NCBI GenBank assembly: GCA_902705865.1
Contig: CACSIO010000061.1
Coordinates: 64,251 to 128,250 of the forward strand
Direction: 5' to 3'
Source: BD1-7 clade bacterium
GTDB lineage: Bacteria > Pseudomonadota > Gammaproteobacteria > Pseudomonadales > DT-91
Length of the DNA: 64,000 nucleotides
The notes under the pieces were generated by a model. The model ran no database searches and was not told where the DNA came from. It was given only the letters and a program-made list of their open reading frames with translations. This document shows positions 55,105-64,000 of the stretch, one piece after another. Position numbers and translations under genes: made by a program. Position 1 is the stretch's first letter. Each line of letters starts with the position of its first letter.

Positions 55105-56559
55105 ATGTCTGTTAGTCAACGAACGCTTTTACACTATATTGGCGCTGTAATTATTTTAACGATTTACGGCAGCCGCGTTTGTCCGTTTATGGATGGACTA
55201 TCTGTTGCGGCTTTGTTGTTTTATTTGGCCGTTGGATACGGAGCAGCTTTTATTGCCCGAGAACTAGGCTACCAAACGATATGCCGCCGGCGCAGGGAAG
55301 ACCGTCTAACCTGCCAGCTCAGGCTTGATGTCATGCTGTTTTTAGCACTAGCCTTGCTGTTTACTGTTGTTCAAATGGGAGTTTTCGGGTTTCCAATCGA
55401 ATCTGCCGCAAAGTTATCGACGGGTGTTCTTGGTCTTGGTTTTTTTATCACGGTTGATCTGTGGTTGTTTGGGCAGGAAAAGCTCGCTGAAGAAATCGCT
55501 GAGGATGGACAGCGCTGGCGGTTGAGAGAAAACTATCTGCCAATGAAGGTCAAATACATTCTATTTGCCTTTTCTGCGTTGGTAGTGATGCTAATCATGC
55601 TGTCGTTGCTGATCATCAAAGATGTCGTTTGGTTAGTGGAACACCGGGCAGAGTACACACAGTTTCAGCTTATTTCTGGCGTTATTGTCGAGTTTGCCTT
55701 TATGGGGACGGTATTCGGTGCCTACGGTTACGTTATCATTCGCGGTTATGCACATCATCTTCAGTTGTTTTTAGACGAGCAAGTTCGGGTGCTTTCTTAT
55801 GTGGGTGAAGGAAATCTGAGCGAACGAGTGACGGTTATGAGTCATGATGAATTCGGCCATATTGCGCGTAAAACTAACCATTCATTGGCAGAGCTTGAAA
55901 CTAAAGATAGCGAAATTGCCAACACCCGTGATGCGACGATCTTGGGGCTTGCTTCTCTGGCGGAGGCTCGAGACAACGAAACGGGGGCACATATTCAGCG
56001 CACGCAACACTATGTAAAGACTCTTGCCCTGCAGTTAAGGACTCAGCCACGCTATTTGCGCGAACTTGACGATGCGACAATTGAGTTGATGTATAAGTCA
56101 GCGCCATTGCATGACGCGGGAAAGGTTGGTATCCCGGATCACATTTTGCTAAAACCCGGCAAACTCACTGATGAAGAGTTTGAGATTATGAAACAGCACC
56201 CATCGATAGGCTCTCAAGCCATTAAAGTGGCAGAGAAAGCGCTGGGAACCGAATCATCATTTTTGGCGATGGCGAGAGAAATCTCTGAGTTTCATCATGA
56301 AAAATGGGACGGCAGTGGCTACCCCTATGGGCTGAAAGGAGGGCACATTCCGCTATCGGCACGCTTAATGGCTGTTGCTGATGTCTATGATGCATTGATC
56401 AGCAAGCGTGTGTATAAGCCTGCGTTTTCACACGATAAGGCCAAAGATATTATTGTTGAAGGACGCGGCAGCCATTTCGACCCACTAATTGTGCAGGCAT
56501 TTCTCGAATGCGAAGGCGATTTCAAATCGATTGCAGCGACATACAAAGATCCAGACTAG
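55105..56559 (+). CDS. Membrane-anchored HD-GYP domain protein (putative cyclic-di-GMP phosphodiesterase)
   Basis: A 484-residue protein. Several membrane helices occupy about 1-220 without a large periplasmic loop, followed by a HAMP-like segment (FLDEQVRVLSYVGEGNLSERVTVMSHDEFGHIARKTNHSL) and an HD-GYP domain from about 290 to 470. Metal and catalytic motifs are complete: HDAGKVGIPDHILLKPG, ISEFHHEKWDGSGYPYGLKG and ARLMAVADVYDAL. The expected activity is breakdown of cyclic-di-GMP, which affects motility and biofilm. AGGGGA precedes the ATG. What it senses is unknown. Confidence 0.9.
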   Translation: MSVSQRTLLHYIGAVIILTIYGSRVCPFMDGLSVAALLFYLAVGYGAAFIARELGYQTICRRRREDRLTCQLRLDVMLFLALALLFTVVQMGVFGFPIESAAKLSTGVLGLGFFITVDLWLFGQEKLAEEIAEDGQRWRLRENYLPMKVKYILFAFSALVVMLIMLSLLIIKDVVWLVEHRAEYTQFQLISGVIVEFAFMGTVFGAYGYVIIRGYAHHLQLFLDEQVRVLSYVGEGNLSERVTVMSHDEFGHIARKTNHSLAELETKDSEIANTRDATILGLASLAEARDNETGAHIQRTQHYVKTLALQLRTQPRYLRELDDATIELMYKSAPLHDAGKVGIPDHILLKPGKLTDEEFEIMKQHPSIGSQAIKVAEKALGTESSFLAMAREISEFHHEKWDGSGYPYGLKGGHIPLSARLMAVADVYDALISKRVYKPAFSHDKAKDIIVEGRGSHFDPLIVQAFLECEGDFKSIAATYKDPD

Positions 56560-56749
56560 CTATTTGGGCAGGTGTATTGTTGCCGGTTGATTTCTGCCTC
56601 CTTAGTCGCGGCAGATGAGTGGCAGCCCATTTTGTTATTGGGGTCACGTTCCTGTTGTAAACGCGCTTGGTTTGAGTCTCAACAATGGCCATATCGAGAT
56701 ATTCGTCTAGCCTTCAAGCTTATTGTAAGTGGTTGGCTGGATTGGTGAC

Positions 56750-58423
56750 ATGGATGTAAACAATGAACCCGGATTGATACTTCCAACGAATCGGTATGCT
56801 TTCTCAAAACATGCCATCGTTGGCTTAACTGTTTTAAGTGCATGCCTTCTTTATTTCGCATTTCTGCAGCTTCCTGCGTCTGACTATTGGTTTCTGAGCC
56901 ATATTCTTTTTCACGATGATAGTTATTACTATTTCGAAATCGCCAAAAACTCGGCGCTAACTGGACGTATGACTTTCTCAGGGTATTCTGAAACCAATGG
57001 TTTTCATCCTGCATGGGCTTATGCGCTGGGGCTTCTTTCACGGATTCATTCAGAGTCAGCTGCTGATATCGAGCCAGTCGTTGTTCAGGTAGCTCTCTTT
57101 TTAGGATTTGTTTCCAGCGTTTTATTTATTCTGATCTGTAATTCGTCTCTTAGACGTCTGGAGCTACCAGCTCATTCCCTTTGTGTCGCATTTCTATATG
57201 CGGTTTTATGGGAGTATTTTTTTGACGGTATGGAATCAGCGCTGGTGCTTACTTTACTGTCTGTGCTGCTGTATTCGGTTATCGCCGAGCGGCGTTTCTT
57301 GGTCATTCTATGCTCGGCGGCCTTGGTATGGGTTCGTGTTGATATGCTTTTCTTCGTCCCTGTATTTTTTTGTATGGGGGTCGTTCTAGGTGATACTCCA
57401 CGAAACAAGTGGCTTCAACATGCTGGTGTGCTCTTCGCTTGTGTTATCGCCTCGCTATTTGCAAAGCACGTCGTGATGGGCGGGCACGTATCGGCAACCG
57501 TTAAGCTTGTTTGGGCATTGCACGGGTTGTTGCACGACATACAAACCAACCATTCTGTATCGCAGTTCCTATTGGCGCGAATGGGTTATGCAATCAGCTT
57601 TCTCGGCACGCTGCTGTCTACTCCGATGTCTGCGTTTAATCCTGTCGTTTTGTTTAACCCCACTGAAGACACGCGAGGTGTGTTAGTACTCGCCGGTGCT
57701 GCGGTTATGTTTTTGTATACAATTGCTTCTTTCTGGGTGTTCAAAGCGTACGGTAATACAAAACGCTTGACAGTAAGTTTGATCATGGTTAGTGGTAGTT
57801 GTTTGTATGCATTATTGGTGAGTTTTCTAGGCTGGAAGCCGGAATGGCAATGGTACTTGGCTGGCCCTTCATTTGTAGCTTGGATGGGTTTTCTAATGCT
57901 GTTTGCAGCAACAAACCCTGCGCGTTTAGGGATGCGTCTACCGCAGGTTGCTGCTTCTATAGTGATCGTGTTTGCGATGATTGGTGCCGTTAGGTTTTAT
58001 CAGCATCTTCTTTCAGTTCAGCCTCGTGAGTGGCGATTTGTTTACCAAAGTATGGCGGATGTTGTCGATGGACTTCAGTTACGTGAAGGTGCGCGTGTTG
58101 GAACGTGGGCCGCAGGGCATGTTGGATTCTACTCGCAGACAGATATCGTTAACCTGGAAGGTCTTATTGAGCATCCGAGTGTCTTTGATGCTTTTATTCA
58201 AGATGATATTTCTCCCGTCATCAAAACACACAAGATTGAGTACATTCTGATTAAGACGAGTAAAGAAAGCATCGAGAAGTCTGTAAAAGCGGCGAAAGGT
58301 GGCAAGCCACAGTGGAGCATGAGCCAGCGAACGCGCGTTTTTAAGGATTTACAGTATTCGTTAGTTCGCGAGTTCTCATTATCCGGCGATCGGGTCGCAT
58401 TTTCACTCTACAAAATTCACTAG
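56750..58423 (+). CDS. Polytopic membrane protein, GT-C glycosyltransferase-like
   Basis: A 557-residue protein with roughly eleven membrane helices and a C-terminal soluble part of about 120 residues. After helix 1 lies the segment FHDDSYYYFEIAKNSALTGR, which has the Asp-Asp typical of GT-C enzymes, then YSETNGFHPAWAYAL. Enzymes of this shape transfer sugars from polyprenyl-phosphate donors on the periplasmic side. The tail has TKSxKESxEK-like charged residues. The donor and acceptor are unknown. A GTG at 56729 is a possible earlier start. It is 32 bases ahead of the GT4-DUF115 gene and probably works with it. Confidence 0.75.
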   Translation: MDVNNEPGLILPTNRYAFSKHAIVGLTVLSACLLYFAFLQLPASDYWFLSHILFHDDSYYYFEIAKNSALTGRMTFSGYSETNGFHPAWAYALGLLSRIHSESAADIEPVVVQVALFLGFVSSVLFILICNSSLRRLELPAHSLCVAFLYAVLWEYFFDGMESALVLTLLSVLLYSVIAERRFLVILCSAALVWVRVDMLFFVPVFFCMGVVLGDTPRNKWLQHAGVLFACVIASLFAKHVVMGGHVSATVKLVWALHGLLHDIQTNHSVSQFLLARMGYAISFLGTLLSTPMSAFNPVVLFNPTEDTRGVLVLAGAAVMFLYTIASFWVFKAYGNTKRLTVSLIMVSGSCLYALLVSFLGWKPEWQWYLAGPSFVAWMGFLMLFAATNPARLGMRLPQVAASIVIVFAMIGAVRFYQHLLSVQPREWRFVYQSMADVVDGLQLREGARVGTWAAGHVGFYSQTDIVNLEGLIEHPSVFDAFIQDDISPVIKTHKIEYILIKTSKESIEKSVKAAKGGKPQWSMSQRTRVFKDLQYSLVREFSLSGDRVAFSLYKIH

Positions 58424-58455
58424 GAATCGATGACGGAAACATTGATGGAGCGTTT

Positions 58456-60897
58456 ATGAAAAGGATTTTATGTTGGATAGGTCGATTTTCTTCATCCCAA
58501 GGATATGGGTTTGCGACACGTCAGTTATACGATGCGATGCGGAAATACAGCCGTTTCCCGGTTGTTGGCATTGATTCATCGAAACTAACCATTCTGCCGG
58601 ATAGTTTTCCGGTCGCCAATATTCGTTCAGGAAAAAATAACGTATCCATTGAATTTGATTCAGATGATGAAATCGTCGTTATTTGCCACGAAACGCCTAA
58701 ATTTCTGCACAATGTTGATATAAAAGGGCGCGTTAGGATTATCAATTACAGCGTTTATGAAGCTGAGTATTGGCCGCTCGAGTGGATGGACGCATTGAAT
58801 CACTGTGATGAGGTTTATACCTCGACGAACTACTGTAAAAACACGTTAGTTCAGTCGGGTTTTGACCCCAAAGATATCTTCGTTTTACCGCATGCTGTTG
58901 AGTTAAACGGTGAAGCTGAAACCATCGATACGATCGCATCCAATGGAAAAACCTTTTTGACGGTCATATCCAATTTTAATCGAAAGGATCTCGGGAGTGT
59001 AATCCGAGGCTTTTTTAAAGCCTATAAAGACGACAAAGACGCCAAACTCATCGTTAAAATACCCAAAGATACCGCAGCAACGGATGCTGAAAAAACCATC
59101 GTCTCTGCCTATGAAATGCTCGAAATATTTGGTGTTACTGATGCACAACCTTCGATCCACTTCATTAAGACGCATTTATCTGATGAAGAGATGCAGGAGC
59201 TTTTTGATTATTGCGATTGCTACGTCAATATAGAGCGCGGTAACGGCTGGGATTTACCGTCGATGACGGCGGCGTTGTTGGGTAAGAGTATTATTTCTGT
59301 GGCTTACGGCGGCAGTACAGATTATCTCAATGACGAAGATAGCTATCTCATCGAAGTGAATAAATCGGTTACCTTTGCGACTGAGAAGTATGTTCGTGAT
59401 GATGTCGATATTTATGCGGGGGCATCATGGGCGAGCTATTCAATTGGTGCGGTTGTTGATGCATTTTGTCGGTATCGTGATGATTCAGAGGAGGTTCGTT
59501 TAGAACGATCTCAGCGTTTGCTGAGCAGTATTTCTAGCCGATTCTGCCCAACCAAGGTTGTTGAAATTCTCGATGCGCGTGTTGCTGAATACGAGTTGTT
59601 TGATTTTTCTGAAAACAAGAAGGCAAAGCTGCAGATCAATCAACAATGGAAGCAGTCGCCGATGTTCCGGGAACAACAAGGGTTGATCTCCGAAGCGGAG
59701 CAAACTGCGTTGATGAACTTGGCCGAAACACCGGTATATCGGCCGATCCATTTTTATAAAAACCTAATGCAATTCAAGCAGGCGTTTATCTCCGGAACTC
59801 TGAAGGATAATGCTAACGCCTCAGTCGTGCGTTCGTATAATTTATATGCCAAAGCCGGGCGATGGAATAAACCCCGATTAGCGTTTGAGTTCATTGCAAA
59901 AAGCTGGCGAGCTGGACGTTGGCTGAATCGATTGAACAGCGCGCGTAAGCATCAAAAATCACCTGATGCGCAATGGGTTGATATTCGCCGTCAGCTTGTG
60001 TCTTATGTGGGATTTCAGCGGTGTACACAAGAGAATTTAGAGGCTTTACAGGCGCTTAAATTAAACAAAAAATCGGATGTGTTGGTTGTGATTGGTAATG
60101 GTCCCTCTTTGAATAAAATGGACCTCAACGGCTTTGCCAATATTGATACGTTAGCGTCGAATAAATTCTATCTCATCTACGACAAACTCAATTGGCGGCC
60201 AACCTATTATACTGGGATGGACTGGCGAGTGATTCCTCAGATCGCTGATAACTTGCTTGAGAAGACAACTGAGTCTGCGTTTCTATGCCCGATGCGTTTT
60301 AGCGATATCCTGCATCGCCACACTAATCTGTACCCCTTCCACGAGGCGTCGTTGTCACGCCATACGATGACAAAGAATTCGGTATCTTTCGAGGGTGGAA
60401 TACCGTCTCGGGGAACGGTAACAACGACTGCGATCATGCTGGGAATTGCTCTAGGCTATAAAGAAATTTATCTCGTTGGTTGTGATACCAGCTACTCGAT
60501 CCCTCAGACGGTGATACAAGAAGGTGCCGATCGTTTCGGCAATGGTGTTAAGCTGAATCTGACCAGCACTAAAGACGATGACCCGAATCACTTCGCCGGT
60601 AACTATTTTGGTAAGGGTGCTGTGTGGCACGACCCGAATGTACCTGAGATGATCCGCAGCTATTATCTTGTTCGTCGCGTTGCGAACCGCTGCGGTGTTA
60701 CTATTTACAACTCAACCGTGGGTGGGAATCTCGAAGTATTTGATCGAATCGATCATCAACGTATACCGGGGTTTATTGAGGCACATGCCAACAATAATAC
60801 ATCTGATGACGTCGCAGTAGCCCGTGATGTAACGGAAACCGTGGTACCTAACGACAGCGAACGTGACGTTACAACGGATGTGCTAGACAAGGCGTAG
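58456..60897 (+). CDS. GT4 glycosyltransferase fused to a DUF115/MptE-like domain
   Basis: An 813-residue protein of two catalytic-looking parts. Residues 1-370 form a GT-B glycosyltransferase of GT4 type, with ILCWIGRFSSSQGYGFATRQ at the start, a 'KIPKDT' donor-side stretch and CYVNIERGNGWDLPSMTAALLGKSIIS, the GT4 E-x7-E equivalent. After a helical linker (about 400-530), residues 540-780 match DUF115/6-hydroxymethylpterin-pyrophosphokinase-like domains: DVLVVIGNGPSLNKMDL, IPSRGTVTTTAIMLGIALGYKEIYLVGCDTSYSI. DUF115 domains occur in flagellin-glycosylation Maf proteins and in glycan loci. GGAG lies 5 bases before the ATG. Role in a surface or flagellar glycan is inferred. Confidence 0.8.
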   Translation: MKRILCWIGRFSSSQGYGFATRQLYDAMRKYSRFPVVGIDSSKLTILPDSFPVANIRSGKNNVSIEFDSDDEIVVICHETPKFLHNVDIKGRVRIINYSVYEAEYWPLEWMDALNHCDEVYTSTNYCKNTLVQSGFDPKDIFVLPHAVELNGEAETIDTIASNGKTFLTVISNFNRKDLGSVIRGFFKAYKDDKDAKLIVKIPKDTAATDAEKTIVSAYEMLEIFGVTDAQPSIHFIKTHLSDEEMQELFDYCDCYVNIERGNGWDLPSMTAALLGKSIISVAYGGSTDYLNDEDSYLIEVNKSVTFATEKYVRDDVDIYAGASWASYSIGAVVDAFCRYRDDSEEVRLERSQRLLSSISSRFCPTKVVEILDARVAEYELFDFSENKKAKLQINQQWKQSPMFREQQGLISEAEQTALMNLAETPVYRPIHFYKNLMQFKQAFISGTLKDNANASVVRSYNLYAKAGRWNKPRLAFEFIAKSWRAGRWLNRLNSARKHQKSPDAQWVDIRRQLVSYVGFQRCTQENLEALQALKLNKKSDVLVVIGNGPSLNKMDLNGFANIDTLASNKFYLIYDKLNWRPTYYTGMDWRVIPQIADNLLEKTTESAFLCPMRFSDILHRHTNLYPFHEASLSRHTMTKNSVSFEGGIPSRGTVTTTAIMLGIALGYKEIYLVGCDTSYSIPQTVIQEGADRFGNGVKLNLTSTKDDDPNHFAGNYFGKGAVWHDPNVPEMIRSYYLVRRVANRCGVTIYNSTVGGNLEVFDRIDHQRIPGFIEAHANNNTSDDVAVARDVTETVVPNDSERDVTTDVLDKA

Positions 60898-60932
60898 TTT
60901 TGAACATCCCTAGGTAATATTTATATATATAT

Positions 60933-60951
60933 CGTGCACGGAATGTGCACG
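60933..60951. repeat. Short inverted repeat between convergent genes
   Basis: CGTGCAC (60933-60939) and GTGCACG (60945-60951) with 5 bases between, in the short gap between the convergent fusion glycosyltransferase and marR genes. The T-rich tract before it would serve minus-strand transcription as a terminator tail (as A on this strand) only weakly. Confidence 0.4.
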
Positions 60952-61023
60952 CTTGCTATACACAGCTTCATCGAGCTGTTGTTATTCGGCCCGATGAATG
61001 CTTCTTTACGGACTGCCCCTCGG

Positions 61024-61521
61024 TTAACCACCCCAAGCTGACAGTAGCTTATCGAGTAGTTGGTTGAGTTGGGCCTTCTCGGTGGTGTCAAGTACCTGCA
61101 TCGCGTCGTCTTCGATCGCGACAAGCTCTTCCACCACGGTTTCGATGCATTGTTTTCCAGTATCTGACAGCTGTACCAAGCAGCTACGTCCGTCGTCAGG
61201 GTTCGTTGGGCGATCAATGAGGTCTCGTCGTTGCAGGCGCTGTAAGACTTTGGTCGTACCTCCCGAACTTAACAGCAGGGCACCACAAAGGTCTGTAGGT
61301 GTTAACTGATGTGGTGGGGGTTGTCGACGCAGTGCCGCCATCACTTCAAATTCTGCTGTTTGCAGTCCGTGCCGATCAAGGCTGCGTTCCAAGAGATCTA
61401 TCAATAAACCCTGTGTGCGATGCAAGCGAAGTACCGTCGCAATGCTATCTCCCAAGGAATCTGGCCAGTTTTGCAGCTTTTGATTGAGTAATTCGTTGAC
61501 CGAAATACGTTTATCGTCCAT
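61024..61521 (-). CDS. MarR-family transcriptional regulator
   Basis: A 165-residue regulator with winged-helix domain. DLCGALLLSSGGTTKVLQRLQRRDLI at residues 87-112 is the recognition helix and wing start, and RPTNPDDGRSCLVQLSDTGK is the wing, both typical of MarR. Ends in a helical dimerisation segment. It is divergent from the Bcr/CflA exporter, and the region between them has two identical-pattern palindromes. It probably represses the exporter and itself, and responds to a small ligand. Confidence 0.9.
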   Translation of the reverse strand: MDDKRISVNELLNQKLQNWPDSLGDSIATVLRLHRTQGLLIDLLERSLDRHGLQTAEFEVMAALRRQPPPHQLTPTDLCGALLLSSGGTTKVLQRLQRRDLIDRPTNPDDGRSCLVQLSDTGKQCIETVVEELVAIEDDAMQVLDTTEKAQLNQLLDKLLSAWGG

Positions 61522-61550
61522 TTCGACACTCCTGTTCGTTGTTTGGTATT

Positions 61551-61600
61551 TTATCTTGCCAGAAAGATAAAATCTAATTATTATCTTCCTAGAAAGATAG
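61551..61600. promoter_or_regulatory. Twin palindromic operators between marR and the exporter
   Basis: TTATCTTGCCAGAAAGATAA (61551-61570) and TTATCTTCCTAGAAAGATAG (61581-61600) share TTATCTT-N6-AAGATAR, centres 30 bases apart (about three helix turns). Each palindrome fits a MarR dimer. Location between divergent genes supports dual repression. Confidence 0.75.
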
Positions 61601-61647
61601 TTTCCAATAGGCGTTGGTCATGAATTTGATCGATGTAGTGGTGTTTT

Positions 61648-62844
61648 ATGTCCAATTTTCGTCTCGCGATGCTGTTGGCGGTCGTATTTGCGCTTTCCCC
61701 TCTGGCGATCGACACGTATTTACCTGCCATCCCTATGATGGCTGAGAACCTCGGTGTTGCCAGCGGCGATATCGCTGTAACCATCAGTATATATATTCTG
61801 GGCCTGGCTCTCGGGCAATTTATTGGTGGGCCGTTATCTGACTCTCGCGGACGTGGTGGCGTCATGTTGCTTGGCCTTAGTGTGTTTGCACTGTCTAGTT
61901 TGGTGCTGGCAACTACGCATCATGTATGGGAGCTATGGGCGGCGCGCTTTCTCCAGTCTGTTGGTGGAGGGTTAGCCACCGTGGTGGTGCCAGCGATTGT
62001 GCGTGATCGCACGGAAGGGAGAGAATCAGCAAAGTTAATGGCCTTGTTAGGGTTGATCATGATAGCCGCGCCAGCGCTTGCACCGTCAATCGGTAGCTTG
62101 CTTTTGCTTGTGAGTGACTGGCGCAGTATCTTTGTGTTTTTGGCAATTTATGCAGCATTTGCGTTTGGCGTAATCGCATACTTTTTGCCGATTCGACAAC
62201 AATCAAACAACGTAGCGGCATCGATGAAAACGCCGCTTATTACGCGCTACCGCTATGTACTCGGCCATCGAGTTGCGATGGGATATGTATTAGCTCAGGC
62301 ATTTGCCTTCAGTGTCATGATGATATTCCTGACGCATTCGTCATCGCTTTATTTGGAACAGTTTGGCGTCAGTGAAAAGGTCTTTTCGCTGCTGTTTGCC
62401 GGTAACATTCTTACCATGGCGTTGATTAACCGTATTAACAGTGCGTTGTTGAGCCATTTTGATCCGCCAGTGTTATTACGCTGGGCGCTCGGGCTTCAGG
62501 TGGGTGCGTGCGGGTTGTTGGTGCTGGCGGCATATAATCACGCAAGCATATGGTTCTATGCGCCGGCTGTGATGTTGGTTATCGGTTCTCTTGGCGGTAC
62601 TACGGCCAATTCTTCGGCCAGTTGCCTGCACTATTTTCCGAACCATAGTGGTATTGCGTCAGCATTACTTGGAACCACACAATATTTATTGGCAGCGTTA
62701 ATCAGTGGTGTCTCAACATTATTTATGAATGGTACGCCGTGGCCCATGGTTGTTGGTATGGCCGTGTGTTCCGTTATTTCGTTGGTGGCGTTAGTTACTA
62801 TGACTGATGGTAATCGGCATCTGCCGGCTTTACCCGCGGCATAG
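61648..62844 (+). CDS. Bcr/CflA-type drug:H+ antiporter (MFS)
   Basis: A 398-residue major facilitator with about twelve membrane helices. AVVFALSPLAIDTYLPAIPM and the loop GPLSDSRGRGGVMLLGL (MFS motif A), and the second-half helices follow the Bcr/CflA pattern. Members export drugs or metabolites such as bicyclomycin, sulfonamides or cysteine in exchange for protons. Substrate here is unknown. Controlled most likely by the adjacent MarR regulator through the twin operators upstream. Confidence 0.88.
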   Translation: MSNFRLAMLLAVVFALSPLAIDTYLPAIPMMAENLGVASGDIAVTISIYILGLALGQFIGGPLSDSRGRGGVMLLGLSVFALSSLVLATTHHVWELWAARFLQSVGGGLATVVVPAIVRDRTEGRESAKLMALLGLIMIAAPALAPSIGSLLLLVSDWRSIFVFLAIYAAFAFGVIAYFLPIRQQSNNVAASMKTPLITRYRYVLGHRVAMGYVLAQAFAFSVMMIFLTHSSSLYLEQFGVSEKVFSLLFAGNILTMALINRINSALLSHFDPPVLLRWALGLQVGACGLLVLAAYNHASIWFYAPAVMLVIGSLGGTTANSSASCLHYFPNHSGIASALLGTTQYLLAALISGVSTLFMNGTPWPMVVGMAVCSVISLVALVTMTDGNRHLPALPAA

Positions 62845-62870
62845 GCCTAGTGGCAATCGTGGCGAGGGGA

Positions 62871-63977
62871 TTATGAAAGTAGGGAGTGGTATACGTCTTT
62901 TGTTTCCGCAAAACAGCGTTCCCAAGAATAGCGCTGTGATAGCGCTATTGCTTCAATACGCAATTTTTCTCGGTAGCTATGATCTGTTGTAATGTTATTG
63001 AGTATTGTTGTAATAGTTGAGGATACATCGAGCTCGTTATTCAACATTAACTCCCACCCGTTGTAAACTTCGTTTAATGCTGTGTTGTTTAGCATGATAG
63101 ACGGACATCCCATCGCCATCGCTTCAAGCGGTGGGAGGCCGAAACCTTCTCCCTCAGACAGATATAGCTGTGCAGTAGCGCAGGTATATAACTGTGCGAG
63201 TTCTTCATCTGAAGGGCTATCGATGTAGGTATAAGCCTTAATTTCACGCCGGGGTATAGTGTTTTTCACCGATTTCATTGCGGTATTTCGCTCGGATTTA
63301 GGGCCGAAAATCAGAATTTCTGCATCACCTTCGAATTGAGATAGCCAGTGAAAGCTGGATTCAATCATTCTTTTGAACCCTTTTCTAGGGTCCGCTTGGT
63401 AGGGAATAATAAGTAACTCAGGATCATCTTTTCGTTGGTGTGTCTTTCCCATCGCCGATGCCAACGGCTGGAAAGCATCGGAAACGCCCAGATAAGTGAC
63501 TCTGGATTTTAATCGTTCACAAACCCCTGTGTGATTTTCGAAAGCACTTTTTGAAAAGTGTGAAACAAAGACTCTGTTGCAATCTGCATTTGATGCACGC
63601 AAGGCTATTTGTTGCGTTATTTCAGGCGGACGAATATAGACACGGGGCATTGTTAGGTGAAGGATATCGTGAATGGTAATTACTTTGATGCCATATCTGA
63701 GGTTCGTATCCAAATGGTGAGGCTCAAATGGTGAGTGGTAAATATAGGGTTTGTGCGTATTTTCAGCATAGAAAAGTGCTGATTCTAAATCGTCGACGTC
63801 AAATTTTTTGACGTCATTACGAAGGCTTGATTGATCCAGCTTATCGAGATCTTCTACGCCAAGAATTACGTTGAACGATCGCGTAGCTAGCAGTCGGGTG
63901 GCGATTTCGTCGGTATATCTGCTTATACCCGAATGTGGCTTGTTAGCGTAAAAAAGGCGCGAAATATTTAGAATCAC
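62871..63977 (-). CDS. GT4-family glycosyltransferase
   Basis: A GT-B fold glycosyltransferase of family GT4, about 368 residues. It starts NISRLFYANKPHSGISRYTDEIAT, where GxSRYT is the acceptor-side loop, then HDILHLTMPRVY, VFVSHFSKSAFENH, the donor-side PYQADPRKGFKRMIESSF and LYLSEGEGFGLPPLEAMAMGCPSI with the E-x7-E motif. It transfers a sugar from a nucleotide donor during glycan synthesis. The start I give is a GTG at 63977; the frame stays open to the window edge, so the true start could lie beyond it. Related in role to the GT-C and GT4-DUF115 genes nearby. Confidence 0.85.
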   Translation of the reverse strand: MILNISRLFYANKPHSGISRYTDEIATRLLATRSFNVILGVEDLDKLDQSSLRNDVKKFDVDDLESALFYAENTHKPYIYHSPFEPHHLDTNLRYGIKVITIHDILHLTMPRVYIRPPEITQQIALRASNADCNRVFVSHFSKSAFENHTGVCERLKSRVTYLGVSDAFQPLASAMGKTHQRKDDPELLIIPYQADPRKGFKRMIESSFHWLSQFEGDAEILIFGPKSERNTAMKSVKNTIPRREIKAYTYIDSPSDEELAQLYTCATAQLYLSEGEGFGLPPLEAMAMGCPSIMLNNTALNEVYNGWELMLNNELDVSSTITTILNNITTDHSYREKLRIEAIALSQRYSWERCFAETKDVYHSLLS

Positions 63978-64000
63978 AAGTGTTCGATTATCGTCAAAAC

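Noticed and set aside
1..64000. CRISPR arrays, insertion sequences, prophage genes or integrases.
   Set aside because: No regularly spaced repeats and no transposase, integrase or phage structural motifs were seen, so the operon shows no direct sign of a recent mobile element.

Overview
The window reads as chromosome of a Gram-negative gammaproteobacterium, probably a marine Oceanospirillales/Pseudomonadales-type organism. The left end carries the conserved housekeeping set lpxH, two cyclophilins, glnS, cysS and folD, followed by a tRNA Pro/Arg/His cluster. LpxH, OmpA-like barrels and a HlyBD-type exporter imply an outer membrane. The genus cannot be fixed from the sequence alone.

Layout. 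1-9.4 kb: housekeeping genes, with two tandem acyltransferase-3 membrane proteins between cysS and folD. 9.5-10.6 kb: five tRNA genes in two units, each with its own promoter. 10.7-18.3 kb, all on the minus strand: an outer-membrane barrel, a YbaN-like protein, a molybdopterin oxidoreductase, and a type I secretion ABC/HlyD pair. 18.6-45.0 kb, all on the plus strand and mostly overlapping or closely spaced: a complete V/A-type ATPase set (B-D-I-K-E-DUF2764-like-A), an acetate kinase whose start lies inside the A gene, and then a full ethanolamine-utilisation (eut) bacterial microcompartment locus. Its order is eutS, P, Q, T, D, M, M, N, E, J, G, H, A, B, C, L, followed by pduS-like and pduT-like genes and an FAD disulfide oxidoreductase. 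45-55 kb: small accessory genes, including a GNAT, a secreted cupin, a TylF-type methyltransferase, a secreted sphingomyelinase-like phosphodiesterase, a membrane protein and an Atm1-like ABC transporter. 55-64 kb: an HD-GYP protein, surface-glycan enzymes (a GT-C-like membrane protein, an 813-residue GT4-DUF115 fusion and another GT4), and a divergent MarR/Bcr-CflA pair with twin operators.

How the central genes fit together. EutH imports ethanolamine. EutBC, with adenosylcobalamin supplied by EutT and PduS and repaired by EutA, makes acetaldehyde inside a shell built from EutS, two EutM, EutN, EutL and PduT. EutG and EutE split acetaldehyde into ethanol and acetyl-CoA. EutD and the linked acetate kinase turn acetyl-CoA into acetate plus ATP. 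The ATPase genes lie directly upstream and run into the kinase. The ATPase rotor protein keeps the Thr-Gln, Gln and Glu residues that bind sodium in Enterococcus hirae NtpK. I infer that this is one energy module in which ATP from ethanolamine fermentation is exchanged for an ion (probably Na+) gradient. A near-perfect CRP-type palindrome lies just upstream of the first ATPase gene. No eut-specific regulator (EutR or EutVW) is visible. This ATPase-microcompartment linkage is the main candidate for an undescribed system; I cannot confirm its novelty without searching databases.
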